From: Curtobacterium sp. MCLR17_036 | GTDB taxonomy: Bacteria > Actinomycetota > Actinomycetes > Actinomycetales > Microbacteriaceae | Length of the DNA stretch: 64,000 bases | Reading direction: 5' to 3' | Assembly: GCF_003234445.2 (NCBI RefSeq) | Contig: NZ_CP126269.1 | Span: 1 to 64,000, forward strand | Part shown: positions 12,662-20,896 of the stretch, piece after piece | Layout of the letters: each line of letters opens with the position of its first letter | Numbering within the stretch: the first letter of the stretch is position 1 | Position numbers and translations under genes: made by a program | Notes under the pieces: model-generated | Databases searched by the model: none | Told to the model about the DNA's origin: nothing | Seen by the model: the letters and a program-made list of their open reading frames with translations, nothing else

Positions 12662-13201
12662 ATGTCTCTGCACACCGCTGTCGCAACGATCCACACCAAC
12701 AAGGGCGACATCCGCGTCAACCTGTTCGGCAACCACGCTCCGAAGACCGTCAAGAACTTCGTCGACCTCGCCACGGGCCAGCAGGAGTGGACCCACCCGG
12801 GCACGGGCAAGGTCTCGACCGACAAGCTGTACGACGGCGTCATCTTCCACCGCATCATCAAGGACTTCATGATCCAGGGTGGCGACCCCCTCGGTCAGGG
12901 CATCGGTGGCCCGGGCTACCGCTTCGACGACGAGATCTCGCCCGAGCTCACGTTCCAGAACCCCTACATCTTCGCCATGGCGAACGCCGGCATCCAGGGC
13001 GGCCGTGGCACGAACGGCTCGCAGTTCTTCATCACCACGGTGGCGACGCCGTGGCTGCAGGGCAAGCACACCATCTTCGGCGAGGTCGCGGACGACGAGT
13101 CCCGCGCGGTCGTCGACGGGATCGAGGGCGTGGCCACCGACGGCCGCGACAAGCCCCTCGAGGACGTCGTCATCCAGAGCATCGACGTCGAGGACGTCTG
13201 A
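12662..13201 (+). CDS. ppiA: Peptidyl-prolyl cis-trans isomerase, cyclophilin type
   Basis: This 179-residue cytoplasmic cyclophilin catalyses cis-trans isomerisation of prolyl bonds. Hallmarks are FHRIIKDFMIQGGDP near residue 62 (catalytic Arg included), the NGSQFFITT loop near 119, and the HTIFGEV stretch near 138. There is no signal peptide. GAGAAT at 12650-12655 is only seven bases from the ATG and reads like an extended -10 element (TGCGAGAAT), so the mRNA is probably leaderless. It precedes the rhomboid gene by 7 bp. Confidence 0.95.
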   Translation: MSLHTAVATIHTNKGDIRVNLFGNHAPKTVKNFVDLATGQQEWTHPGTGKVSTDKLYDGVIFHRIIKDFMIQGGDPLGQGIGGPGYRFDDEISPELTFQNPYIFAMANAGIQGGRGTNGSQFFITTVATPWLQGKHTIFGEVADDESRAVVDGIEGVATDGRDKPLEDVVIQSIDVEDV

Positions 13202-13208
13202 TCCGCAC

Positions 13209-14063
13209 GTGACCGACCAGGCGTACAACCCGAACAACACCTGCTACCGGCACCCCGACCGGCAGAGCTTCGTGCTCTGCCAGCGGTGCGGGCGGACGAT
13301 CTGCCCGGAGTGCCAGACGCCGGCGGCGGTCGGGGTGCACTGCCCGGAGTGCGTGCGTGAACAGCGCGCACAGTTCGCGGCGAACCGTCGGGCGTCCGGA
13401 GGCCCGAGCGGCCTGACGGTCGCCCGACGGCGCTTCGCCATGCTCGACCAGAAGGGCACCGTCGTCCTCGTGGCGATCTCGGTGCTCGTCTGGCTGTTCG
13501 ACGAGCTCAGTCGCGGCGCCTTGACGAACCTGCTCGCCTACAACTCGCTGCTGCTGCCGGTGCAGCCGTGGCGGGCGGTGACGGTGCTGTTCGTGCACTC
13601 GGGCTTCCTCCACATCCTGTTCAACATGTGGGCGCTGTGGATCTTCGGTCGGATCCTCGAGAACATGCTCGGCACCTGGCGGTTCGTCGCGCTGTACTTC
13701 ATCACCGGGGTCTTCGGCACGATGCTCGTCACGTTCCTGGCTCCCGGTACGTGGGTCGTCGGTGCTTCCGGCGCGATCTTCGGGCTGTTCGCGGCGTTCT
13801 TCGTCCTGCAGCGCAGTCTCGGGCAGAACGCGGTGCAGCTCCTCGTGATCATGGGGTTGAACCTGGTCGTCGGGTTCATCCCGGGCACGAACATCTCGTG
13901 GCAGGCGCACGTCGGTGGCATCATCGGCGGCTTCCTCGTCGGGTTCGTCTTCGCGCAGACCCGGAACGTCCGCCAGCGTTCGTTGCAGATCGCACTGCTC
14001 GTCGGTGCTGCCGTGGTCGCGGTGGCCCTCACCGTCGTGGGGTACGCCGTCACCGTCGGCTGA
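13209..14063 (+). CDS. Rhomboid intramembrane serine protease with N-terminal zinc finger
   Basis: The 284-residue protein starts at GTG 13209. Residues 10-55 contain CYRHP, CQRCGRTICPEC and CPEC, a B-box-like zinc-binding module common in actinobacterial rhomboids. About six transmembrane segments follow. The catalytic Ser is in GASGAIFG near residue 186 and the partner His in QAHVGGIIGG near 233, so the dyad is intact. The substrate is unknown. The gene lies seven bases after ppiA and is probably co-transcribed. M. tuberculosis has an unrelated membrane protein gene (Rv0010c) at this point. Confidence 0.92.
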   Translation: MTDQAYNPNNTCYRHPDRQSFVLCQRCGRTICPECQTPAAVGVHCPECVREQRAQFAANRRASGGPSGLTVARRRFAMLDQKGTVVLVAISVLVWLFDELSRGALTNLLAYNSLLLPVQPWRAVTVLFVHSGFLHILFNMWALWIFGRILENMLGTWRFVALYFITGVFGTMLVTFLAPGTWVVGASGAIFGLFAAFFVLQRSLGQNAVQLLVIMGLNLVVGFIPGTNISWQAHVGGIIGGFLVGFVFAQTRNVRQRSLQIALLVGAAVVAVALTVVGYAVTVG

Positions 14064-14177
14064 CCAGCCACCGAGCCGCACACCGCGAGCCCCTCGAACG
14101 CCCCGTCGCTCCATGCGGCGGGGCGTTCGTCGTGTACGGGCGTCCGTCGGCACCGCAGCGCGCACCGGGCGTCGGTC

Positions 14178-14213
14178 GGCACCGGCACCGGCACCGGCAC
14201 CGGCACCGGCACC
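14178..14213 (+). repeat. GGCACC hexamer microsatellite, six copies
   Basis: Six perfect GGCACC units run from 14178 to 14213, followed by degenerate copies. The run lies in the non-coding gap after the rhomboid gene and is a simple slippage-prone repeat. Confidence 0.9.
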
Positions 14214-14344
14214 AGCACGGCACCGCGGACAGCGGTTGCGCGCCGCATCAGCGCGGCTGCGGCGCTCGTCGACGCCGCCGCAGGAGACGGCCTGCCGGGT
14301 GGTCAGCGGCACGTCGGACGCGCTTTCCACACGTCCCAGCAAAG

Positions 14345-14535
14345 TTATCCACACCTGGGGACAACCCGGTGAGTTACACCGGTGTGATTATCCCCACTGT
14401 GGAATCAGGTGTGGATAACTCCCGGGCCCGGGTGTGGAGGGAGCTGTGGACAGTGTGCACAACTGTGGACAGATGAGGACAACCCGCCGTTCGGCACGGG
14501 ATCTGGCGGACGAGCCCCCGTGAAGCTGTGGAGAA
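14345..14535. promoter_or_regulatory. Second cluster of DnaA-box-like 9-mers
   Basis: Within 190 bp there are two perfect boxes, TTATCCACA at 14345-14353 and its reverse form at 14410-14418. There are also one-mismatch boxes at 14388-14396 (TTATCCCCA), 14445-14453 and 14464-14472 (both CTGTCCACA on the minus strand), and 14527-14535. A palindrome ACACCGGTGT is at 14376-14385. The density is at least that of the dnaA-dnaN gap. The 530-bp gap 14064-14593 otherwise holds only a microsatellite and the crgA terminator. A DnaA-titration or initiation-control locus is an inference. Confidence 0.65.
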
Positions 14536-14539
14536 CGAC

Positions 14540-14573
14540 GACGCCCGCCGCACCTTTCGGTGCGACGGGCGTC
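14540..14573 (-). terminator. crgA terminator hairpin
   Basis: GACGCCCG (14540-14547) pairs with CGGGCGTC (14566-14573), and CGCACC pairs with GGTGCG inside it, separated by one mismatch, around a short TTTC loop. It lies about 20 bases past the crgA stop on the minus strand. Confidence 0.75.
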
Positions 14574-14593
14574 GGGAGGTGTGTTGCTCGGTG

Positions 14594-14848
14594 TCAGCGC
14601 CACCGAGTGGTCATGAGGAAGCCGATGAACATGATGCCGAAGCCGATGAGGATGTTCCACGAGCCGAGGCTCGGGACGGGCAGCATCGCGTTCGAGATGT
14701 AGAAGACGATGACCCAGATGAGTCCGAGCAGCATGAAGCCGAACATGACCGGCTTGAACCACACCGGGTTGGGGGCGTCCCCCGCGGTGTCGACCGAGTC
14801 GGCTCGGGTCCTCCGGGCGGGCTTGGTGCGGTCCTTGTCCTTGGCCAT
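14594..14848 (-). CDS. crgA: Cell division protein CrgA
   Basis: This 84-residue protein has a basic N-terminus (MAKDKDRTKPARRTRADS) and two transmembrane segments at about 30-52 and 60-80, ending FLMTTRWR. That architecture and the VWFKPVMFGFMLLGLIWV start of helix one are typical of CrgA, which interacts with FtsZ and septal peptidoglycan enzymes in actinobacteria. I chose the ATG at 14848; upstream codons add unrelated sequence. It sits between the rhomboid and pabA/trpG genes, close to the M. tuberculosis order. Its transcript would be divergent from trpG. Confidence 0.93.
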   Translation of the reverse strand: MAKDKDRTKPARRTRADSVDTAGDAPNPVWFKPVMFGFMLLGLIWVIVFYISNAMLPVPSLGSWNILIGFGIMFIGFLMTTRWR

Positions 14849-14928
14849 GGCCGGTATCCTACCGTGACGGCGTCCGTGGTCCATCCGCGGACGGACCACA
14901 CATTCCCCCACGAGTACGGTGATCGACC

Positions 14929-15573
14929 ATGACCAGGATCCTCGTCGTCGACAACTACGACAGCTTCGTCTACACGCTGAACGGGTACGTCCAGCAGCTC
15001 GGAGCGGAGACCGACGTGGTGCGGAACGACGCGTTCCCGGAGTCCGAGATCGCCGACCGCCTCGCCGAGTACGACGGTGTCCTGCTCTCCCCGGGCCCGG
15101 GCACGCCGGCGGACGCCGGGGTCTCCATCGCGACCGTCCACGCCGCGATCGAGGCCGAGACGCCGTTGCTCGGGGTGTGCCTCGGCCACCAGGCCATCGC
15201 GGAGGCGCTCGGTGCCACGGTCACGCACGCCGAGGAACTCATGCACGGCAAGACGTCGCAGGTCGACCACGACGACAGCGTGCTGTTCGCCGGGGTCCCG
15301 CACCCCTTCACCGCCACGCGGTACCACTCGCTCGCCATCGTGGACGGCACCGTCCCGGAGGAGCTCACCGTCACGGCCCGCACCGGTGGCGGCGTCATCA
15401 TGGGCGTGCAGCACCGGGACCACCCGGTCTACGGCGTGCAGTTCCACCCCGAGTCGGTCCTCACCGAGGGTGGTTACCGCATGGTCGGCAACTGGCTCGA
15501 GACGGCCGGCCTCGACGGTGCCGTCGAGCGGGCGGACGGACTCGGTCCGCTGATCGCCGCACACCGGGGCTGA
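14929..15573 (+). CDS. trpG: Glutamine amidotransferase, anthranilate/aminodeoxychorismate synthase component II
   Basis: The 214-residue class I glutamine amidotransferase supplies ammonia to chorismate-using synthases for tryptophan or folate. It has DNYDSFVYTL at the N-terminus, the nucleophile motif GVCLGHQ near residue 83, and the catalytic His-Glu pair in VQFHPESVLTEGG near 178. No component I gene is adjacent. Genes at this locus are named trpG or pabA and the sequence alone does not decide between the two. It stands alone between crgA and the kinase operon, the same location as Rv0013. Confidence 0.9.
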   Translation: MTRILVVDNYDSFVYTLNGYVQQLGAETDVVRNDAFPESEIADRLAEYDGVLLSPGPGTPADAGVSIATVHAAIEAETPLLGVCLGHQAIAEALGATVTHAEELMHGKTSQVDHDDSVLFAGVPHPFTATRYHSLAIVDGTVPEELTVTARTGGGVIMGVQHRDHPVYGVQFHPESVLTEGGYRMVGNWLETAGLDGAVERADGLGPLIAAHRG

Positions 15574-15641
15574 CGCCCCGGCGGGACGGCACCGGCCTGC
15601 GTCAGGCTCGGTCGCCGCTCCGTGTCACCGTCGGGACCCGG

Positions 15642-15672
15642 TCAGGCGGGTTCCGGTCGGGAGGCCCGCCCT
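15642..15672 (-). terminator. Hairpin after pknB
   Basis: CAGGCGGG pairs with CCCGCCCTG across a loop that includes GTCGGGAGGC, with one bulge. It lies about 40 bases past the pknB stop on the minus strand, at the end of a seven-gene operon and convergent with trpG. The loop resembles half of the dispersed GACGGGAGGC palindrome. Confidence 0.5.
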
Positions 15673-15710
15673 GCGTCCGACGAGCGGACATCGTCCCGCG
15701 GGTGGTCGGG

Positions 15711-17546
15711 TCAGTCGTCGTCGCCGCCACGGTCGCCGGGACCGTTGTTGTTGCCCTGCCCGTTCCCCGGCCCCCGGTCGTTGCCCGACCCGCTGTCCGA
15801 GGTGGGCGTCTGCGCCGGCTCGTTCGGTGCCGCGCAGTAGGTCAGCGTCACGGAGCTGCCCTGCGGCACGTCGCCCGCCGGGGTGTCCTGCTGGGTGACC
15901 AGGTTGCCCGCGCACGAGGTGTCCGGCGCCGGGTTCACCGTCAGCCCGAGCTGCTGCAGCTCGCTCTGGGCGTCGGGGAACGGCTTCTGCCGGACGTCGG
16001 TCAACTGGACCTTGCCGTTCGACACCGTCAGGTCGATCACGAGGCCCTTGCTGTGCATCGTGCCGGATCCGGGGTCGGCGCTCAGGACCGTGCCCGCGGG
16101 CGAGTCCTTCGAGTAGTCGCTCGTGATGGCTCCGACGCGGAACCCGGCCGCCGTCAGCGCCTGCTCGGCGTCGGCCTGTGACTGCCCGTCGACGGACGGC
16201 ACGGCGATCCGTTCCGGTCCGATCGAGATGACGACGTCGACGTTGGTGCGCCGTCCGACGTTGACGCCCGAGCCGGGGTCGGTGCGGATGACCCGGCCCT
16301 TGTCGACGTCGTCGGAGTTCTCCTCGACGCGGACGGCGGTGAGCTCCTGCTTCGCGAGTGCGGCCTTCGCCCCGTCGAAGGTCTGGCCGGCCACGCTCGG
16401 CACGCTCACCGACGAGGAGACCGGCGGCTTGCCGGGCTGCAGGTTCGCGACGAAGAAGACGACCGCCACGATGACCGCGACGGTGAGCAGGATGCCGACC
16501 CAGATCCACGCGACCGGCGGACGGTTCTGCGTGCGCTGGGGCCGGTGCTCCGCCGTGTCGTCGTCGAGCTCGCGGAAGGCGGACGCGGCGTTGGTCGTGG
16601 TCCGGGGGTCCACGCCGAACAGCATCGTGGACGCGTCGTTCGCGGCGTTCTGCTGGAGCTTCTTGGTCGAGGTGGGGATCCGACCGGCAGCGGCCTGCTG
16701 CAGGTCCGTGCGGAACTCGGCGGCGTTCTGGAACCGGCGCGTCCGGTCCTTCACGAGCGCGTGCAGGGTCACGGCGTCGAGCGCGGGCGACACCTCGGGC
16801 GAGATGGTCGACGGTGCGACGGGCTGCTCGCTGACGTGCTGGTAGGCGACGGCCACCGGGGTGTCGCCCTGGAACGGCGCACGCCCGGTCAGCAGCTCGA
16901 ACAGGACCACGCCGGTCGAGTACAGGTCGGTGCGGGCGTCGACGGTCTCGCCGCGGGCCTGCTCGGGCGAGAAGTACGACGCCGTCCCGAGGATCGAGGT
17001 GGTCTGCGCGACGGTGGCCGAGGTGTCGGTGATGGCCCGGGCGATGCCGAAGTCCATGACCTTGACCTGGCCGCTGTGCGTGACCATGACGTTGGCGGGC
17101 TTGATGTCGCGGTGCACGACACCGGCGCGGTGGGAGTACTCGAGCGCGGTGAGGATGCCCTCGGTGATGCGCACGGCCTCGGCCGGCGCGACCGCTCCCT
17201 CGGCGATGATGTCGGAGACCGGACGGCCCTCGACGTACTCCATGACGATGAAGGGGACCTGCACCTCGGCGCCCGAGGACTCGCGGACGGTCTCCTCGCC
17301 GGCGTCGTACACGCGGACGACGGTCGGGTGCGCCATGCGCGCGGCCGCCTGGGCCTCTTGCCGGAAGCGGGTGCGGAACGCGGGGTCGTTCGCCAGGCTC
17401 GGCTTCAACAGCTTCACCGCGACCTTGCGCCCGAGGCGGGTGTCGTTGCCCAGGTGCACCGTGGCCATGCCGCCACGACCGATGACGTCACCGATCTCGT
17501 AGCGGTTGGCGAGGAGCGTGATCCCCGCGGTCACACCTTCTGGCAC
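15711..17546 (-). CDS. pknB: Ser/Thr protein kinase with PASTA domains
   Basis: PknB is a membrane kinase that senses peptidoglycan fragments and coordinates cell-wall growth and division. Its intracellular kinase domain has GRGGMA near residue 23, K45, HRDIKPAN at 145-152 and DFG at 165-167. An activation loop rich in Ser and Thr (TDTSATVAQTTS) follows. A transmembrane segment lies near 345-369. Three extracellular PASTA repeats follow at about 382-590, then a Gly/Asn-rich tail. GTG at 17546 is preceded by GGAGGA. It is the last gene of the fhaA-pknB operon, separated from pknA by 120 bp. Confidence 0.95.
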   Translation of the reverse strand: MPEGVTAGITLLANRYEIGDVIGRGGMATVHLGNDTRLGRKVAVKLLKPSLANDPAFRTRFRQEAQAAARMAHPTVVRVYDAGEETVRESSGAEVQVPFIVMEYVEGRPVSDIIAEGAVAPAEAVRITEGILTALEYSHRAGVVHRDIKPANVMVTHSGQVKVMDFGIARAITDTSATVAQTTSILGTASYFSPEQARGETVDARTDLYSTGVVLFELLTGRAPFQGDTPVAVAYQHVSEQPVAPSTISPEVSPALDAVTLHALVKDRTRRFQNAAEFRTDLQQAAAGRIPTSTKKLQQNAANDASTMLFGVDPRTTTNAASAFRELDDDTAEHRPQRTQNRPPVAWIWVGILLTVAVIVAVVFFVANLQPGKPPVSSSVSVPSVAGQTFDGAKAALAKQELTAVRVEENSDDVDKGRVIRTDPGSGVNVGRRTNVDVVISIGPERIAVPSVDGQSQADAEQALTAAGFRVGAITSDYSKDSPAGTVLSADPGSGTMHSKGLVIDLTVSNGKVQLTDVRQKPFPDAQSELQQLGLTVNPAPDTSCAGNLVTQQDTPAGDVPQGSSVTLTYCAAPNEPAQTPTSDSGSGNDRGPGNGQGNNNGPGDRGGDDD

Positions 17547-17666
17547 GTACTCCTCCGTCTGTCGGTCCGAGCCAGTGTACGGCAGCCGAACCTGGTCGAA
17601 CCCTGGCCACCGAGGGGTCGGCCGAACCGTTACCGAACAGTGTCAACAGCCCCGAACGGGGGTCGG

Positions 17667-19445
17667 TCAGTTGCCGTCCATCGGGCCGCCCTGGCTGGGG
17701 TTGGTGCCCTCCTCGGGGTCCGTCGGAGTCGGCTCCTCGGTCGCCTGGGTCCACTCGACCTGGGCTCCCGGCGACGACTCCGAGACCACGGTGGTGCTCG
17801 ACTGCGGCGACTTGCAGGTCACCTTGTACGACAGGGTCACCGTGCCGGGCTGGGCCGCGGCGACCGTCACGGCCGTGCCCGACGTCGTGCCGGAGCTGCT
17901 GCCGGTCGACGGGACCGTGCCGTTGTCGATCGTGTACGTGTAGGTCACGTCGGTGTACCCGGCGGGGCACTTGTCGTACGAGGGCCAGCTGAAGGTCGTG
18001 CGGCCGGAGGCGCTGACGTCGCCGCCGTTCGCCCGCTCGGGCGTCTCGGCGGTCAGTACCTCGCCGAAGGCCTTGATGGTGACCGTCGTGCCGGGTTCGA
18101 GGCTGCCCTCCGGACCGAGCGACTCGACGGTGCCGACCTGGTCGGTCGAGGTGGCGTTCGAACCGTCGACCACGTCGGCCTGCAGGCCCTTGGCGCGCAG
18201 CTGGTTCGCGACGTCCTGGGCGTTCTGGCCGGTGTAGTCGGCGGCGTTCACCGTGATCCGGGTGTCGACGGGCGTCTGGGACGGGGTCTCCGACGGCGTG
18301 GGCGTCGGCTTGGGCGGACGGGACGCCGCCGACGACCGGGTGGGCTCCGGCTCCGGTTCCGAGCTCGTCACCGCGTAGGCGATGCCGCCGGCGATGGCGA
18401 GCAGGACCACGATGCCGACGAGCCACCAGATCCAGGCGCGCTTCTTCCTCGGTTCCTCTGCGTCGTCGGTGACGGGCGACCGGGGGGTCCCTGGGCCGCC
18501 GACCATCGCGCCCGCCTGGGTGCCGATGAGCGCGGTGGCGGCGTCGTTCCCCTGGGCGGGCGGCGGGTTGAACGCCACCGTGCCGTCCTGGGCGATCGCC
18601 GGCACGGCCACCGTGGCGGCCGCGACGTCGCCACGGCGGAGCGCCTGCGCGGCACGGGCGAGGTTCGCCGCGGTCGCGGGACGGTCCGCGGGCTTCTTCG
18701 CGATGCAGGACAGCACGAGGGCGGAGACGGGCGCCGGGATGTCGCCGGGCAGTGCCGGCGGCTGCTCGTTGATGTGCGCCATCGCGATCGCGACCTGCGA
18801 CTCGCCCGTGAAGGGGCGACGGCCGGCCAGTGCCTCGTACGCGACGATGCCGAGCGAGTAGATGTCGGTCGAGGGCGAGGCGGGGTGGCCGCTCGCCTGC
18901 TCGGGCGACAGGTACTGCACGGTGCCCATGACCTGGCCGGTCGCGGTGAGCGGGACCTGGTCGGCGATCCGGGCGATGCCGAAGTCGGTGATCTTGACGC
19001 GGCCGTCCGGCGTGATGAGCAGGTTGCCGGGCTTGATGTCGCGGTGGACGAGGCCGACGGCGTGGGCGGCCTGCAGGGCGTTCGCGGTCTGCGCCACGAT
19101 GTCGAGCACCTTGTCGACCGGCAGCGTGTGCTCGCGCTCGATCATGGTCGAGAGCGCTTCGCCGGGGACGAGCTCCATCACCAGGTAGGCGCTGCCGTCC
19201 TCCTCGCCGTAGTCGAAGACGTTGGCGATGCCCTCGTGGTTGACGAGGGCAGCGTGCCGGGCCTCGGCGCGGAAGCGCTCGAGGAACCCGGGGTCACCGA
19301 GGTACTCGTCCTTGAGGATCTTGAGTGCGACGGTCCGGCCGATGACGAGGTCGGTCGCCTGCCACACCTCTCCCATGCCGCCGATGGCGACCCGGGACGA
19401 GAGCTGGTACCGCCCACCGAAGGTGAGTCCGCTGGTGGGTCTCAT
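17667..19445 (-). CDS. pknA: Ser/Thr protein kinase with a PASTA-like ectodomain
   Basis: This 592-residue kinase holds the pknA position. Its kinase domain has K42, HRDIKPGN at 134-141 and DFG at 154-156. An Ala/Pro/Thr-rich linker leads to a transmembrane segment near 333-358 (AWIWWLVGIVVLLAIAGG). The extracellular part is longer than in mycobacterial PknA. It contains at least one PASTA-like unit (ITVNAADYTGQNAQDVANQL and following) and a second beta-rich region with two cysteines. The start overlaps the pbpA stop (ATGA). It probably acts with PknB, PstP and the FHA proteins of this operon. Confidence 0.92.
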   Translation of the reverse strand: MRPTSGLTFGGRYQLSSRVAIGGMGEVWQATDLVIGRTVALKILKDEYLGDPGFLERFRAEARHAALVNHEGIANVFDYGEEDGSAYLVMELVPGEALSTMIEREHTLPVDKVLDIVAQTANALQAAHAVGLVHRDIKPGNLLITPDGRVKITDFGIARIADQVPLTATGQVMGTVQYLSPEQASGHPASPSTDIYSLGIVAYEALAGRRPFTGESQVAIAMAHINEQPPALPGDIPAPVSALVLSCIAKKPADRPATAANLARAAQALRRGDVAAATVAVPAIAQDGTVAFNPPPAQGNDAATALIGTQAGAMVGGPGTPRSPVTDDAEEPRKKRAWIWWLVGIVVLLAIAGGIAYAVTSSEPEPEPTRSSAASRPPKPTPTPSETPSQTPVDTRITVNAADYTGQNAQDVANQLRAKGLQADVVDGSNATSTDQVGTVESLGPEGSLEPGTTVTIKAFGEVLTAETPERANGGDVSASGRTTFSWPSYDKCPAGYTDVTYTYTIDNGTVPSTGSSSGTTSGTAVTVAAAQPGTVTLSYKVTCKSPQSSTTVVSESSPGAQVEWTQATEEPTPTDPEEGTNPSQGGPMDGN

Positions 19446-20896
19446 TTGTTCAGCACCGCCTCCATGACTTTCTTCGCGACCGGGGCCGCGACCGTGTTGC
19501 CGACTCCGGACTGCCCGAGCCCGCCGCCGTTCCCGACGACGACCGCGACGGCCACCTCGGGGTCCTTGGCGGGCGCGAACCCCGTGAACCAGAGTGTGTA
19601 GGGGGCACCCGTGCCGCCTTCGGCGGTGCCCGTCTTCCCGGCGACGTCGACACCGTCGATCTTCGCATTGGTCCCGGTCCCGCCGCTGACGACGCTCTGC
19701 ATCGCCTCGGTCAGGTCGGCCGACTCGGAGGACGACAGCGGATCACTGTACTGCCTCGGCGAGAAGGACTCGACCGTCTTCAGGTCGCTCGTGGTGATCG
19801 AGTCCACCAGGGACGGCTGCATCACCGTGCCGCCGTTCGCGATGCCGGCCGAGACCATGGCCATCTGCAGCGGCGAGACGCGGACGCTCGCCTGACCGAA
19901 GGCGCTGAGCATGAGGGTGGCGGTCGAGTCGACGTCCGGGTACTGACTGGCCGTCGCGCGCATCGGGACCTCGATCGCGTCGCCGAAGCCGTACTCGTCG
20001 GCCATGCTCTTGATGGCGTCGTACCCGAGCTTCTGGCCGAGCTCGGCGAACGGGATGTTGCACGAGTACTGGATGGCGGTCCGCAGCTTCACCTTGTCGC
20101 CGCCGCCGCAGGTGCCGCCCTCGGCGTTGTTGATGTACGTGCTCGTGCCGGGCAGCTGCAGCCGCGACGGGTTCGGGAACTCGGAGTCGAGGTCGTACTT
20201 GCCGTCCTTGAGGGCGGCGGACGCGACGACGAGCTTGAAGACCGATCCGGGCGTGTACAGGTCGCCGCCGATGGCGCGGTTCTGCAGCGGGGCGGTCTCG
20301 GCGCCGAGCAGGGCGTCGTACTGCTCCTTGACCTTCGCAGTGTCGTGCGAGGTGAGCGCGTTCGGGTCGTACGCCGGCTTCGACACCATGGCGAGGATCT
20401 TGCCGGTCTTCGGCTGGATCGCGACCACGGCGCCCGTGTTGTCACCGAGGGCGTCGTAGGCGGCCTGCTGCACGTCCGGGTCGATGGTCAGGTTGACGTT
20501 GTCGCCCTGGACGTCCTGGCCGGTGAGGATCGAGTTGAGGTTCTGGAAGAACGAGGCGTCCGAGTTGCCGGAGAGCACGGTGTTCTCGGCGCTCTCGATG
20601 CCGGTGTTGCCCTGGCCGATCGTGAAGTAGCCGGTGACGGCCGAGTACAGCGCACCGTTCGTGTACTTGCGCTGGTACTGGTACTGGTCGTCGACCGGGG
20701 TCGACTCGGCGATCGGGCTGCCGTCGACGAGGATCGCTCCGCGCTTGGTCGAGTAACTGGCCAGGATGGTTCGGGAGTTGCGGGAGTCGGCGCGGAGCTG
20801 CTCGGCCGAGAAGAACTGGATGGACGTCGTCGACACGAAGAGCGCGACGAACATGAGCACGATGACGGTCGAGACACCGCGGAGCTGCCGGTTCAT
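19442..20896 (-). CDS. pbpA: Class B penicillin-binding protein (PbpA)
   Basis: This 484-residue monofunctional transpeptidase cross-links peptidoglycan. It has one N-terminal membrane helix (VSTVIVLMFVALFVSTTS) and a dimerisation domain. The transpeptidase motifs SVFK (Ser218), SCN (YSCNIPF) and KTG (K421, GKTGTAEGG) are complete. The start at 20896 is set by AAGGAG upstream. The ATG overlaps the rodA stop and the stop overlaps the pknA start, so all three are coupled. Length matches M. tuberculosis PbpA. Confidence 0.95.
   Translation of the reverse strand: MNRQLRGVSTVIVLMFVALFVSTTSIQFFSAEQLRADSRNSRTILASYSTKRGAILVDGSPIAESTPVDDQYQYQRKYTNGALYSAVTGYFTIGQGNTGIESAENTVLSGNSDASFFQNLNSILTGQDVQGDNVNLTIDPDVQQAAYDALGDNTGAVVAIQPKTGKILAMVSKPAYDPNALTSHDTAKVKEQYDALLGAETAPLQNRAIGGDLYTPGSVFKLVVASAALKDGKYDLDSEFPNPSRLQLPGTSTYINNAEGGTCGGGDKVKLRTAIQYSCNIPFAELGQKLGYDAIKSMADEYGFGDAIEVPMRATASQYPDVDSTATLMLSAFGQASVRVSPLQMAMVSAGIANGGTVMQPSLVDSITTSDLKTVESFSPRQYSDPLSSSESADLTEAMQSVVSGGTGTNAKIDGVDVAGKTGTAEGGTGAPYTLWFTGFAPAKDPEVAVAVVVGNGGGLGQSGVGNTVAAPVAKKVMEAVLNK

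Noticed and set aside
14178..14213. GGCACC repeats as a possible CRISPR or regulatory array
   Set aside because: The unit is only six bases with no spacers, a simple microsatellite.
16545..19601. A 1018-codon plus-strand frame over the kinase genes
   Set aside because: It has the same shadow composition, while the minus strand has two complete kinases with all catalytic motifs.
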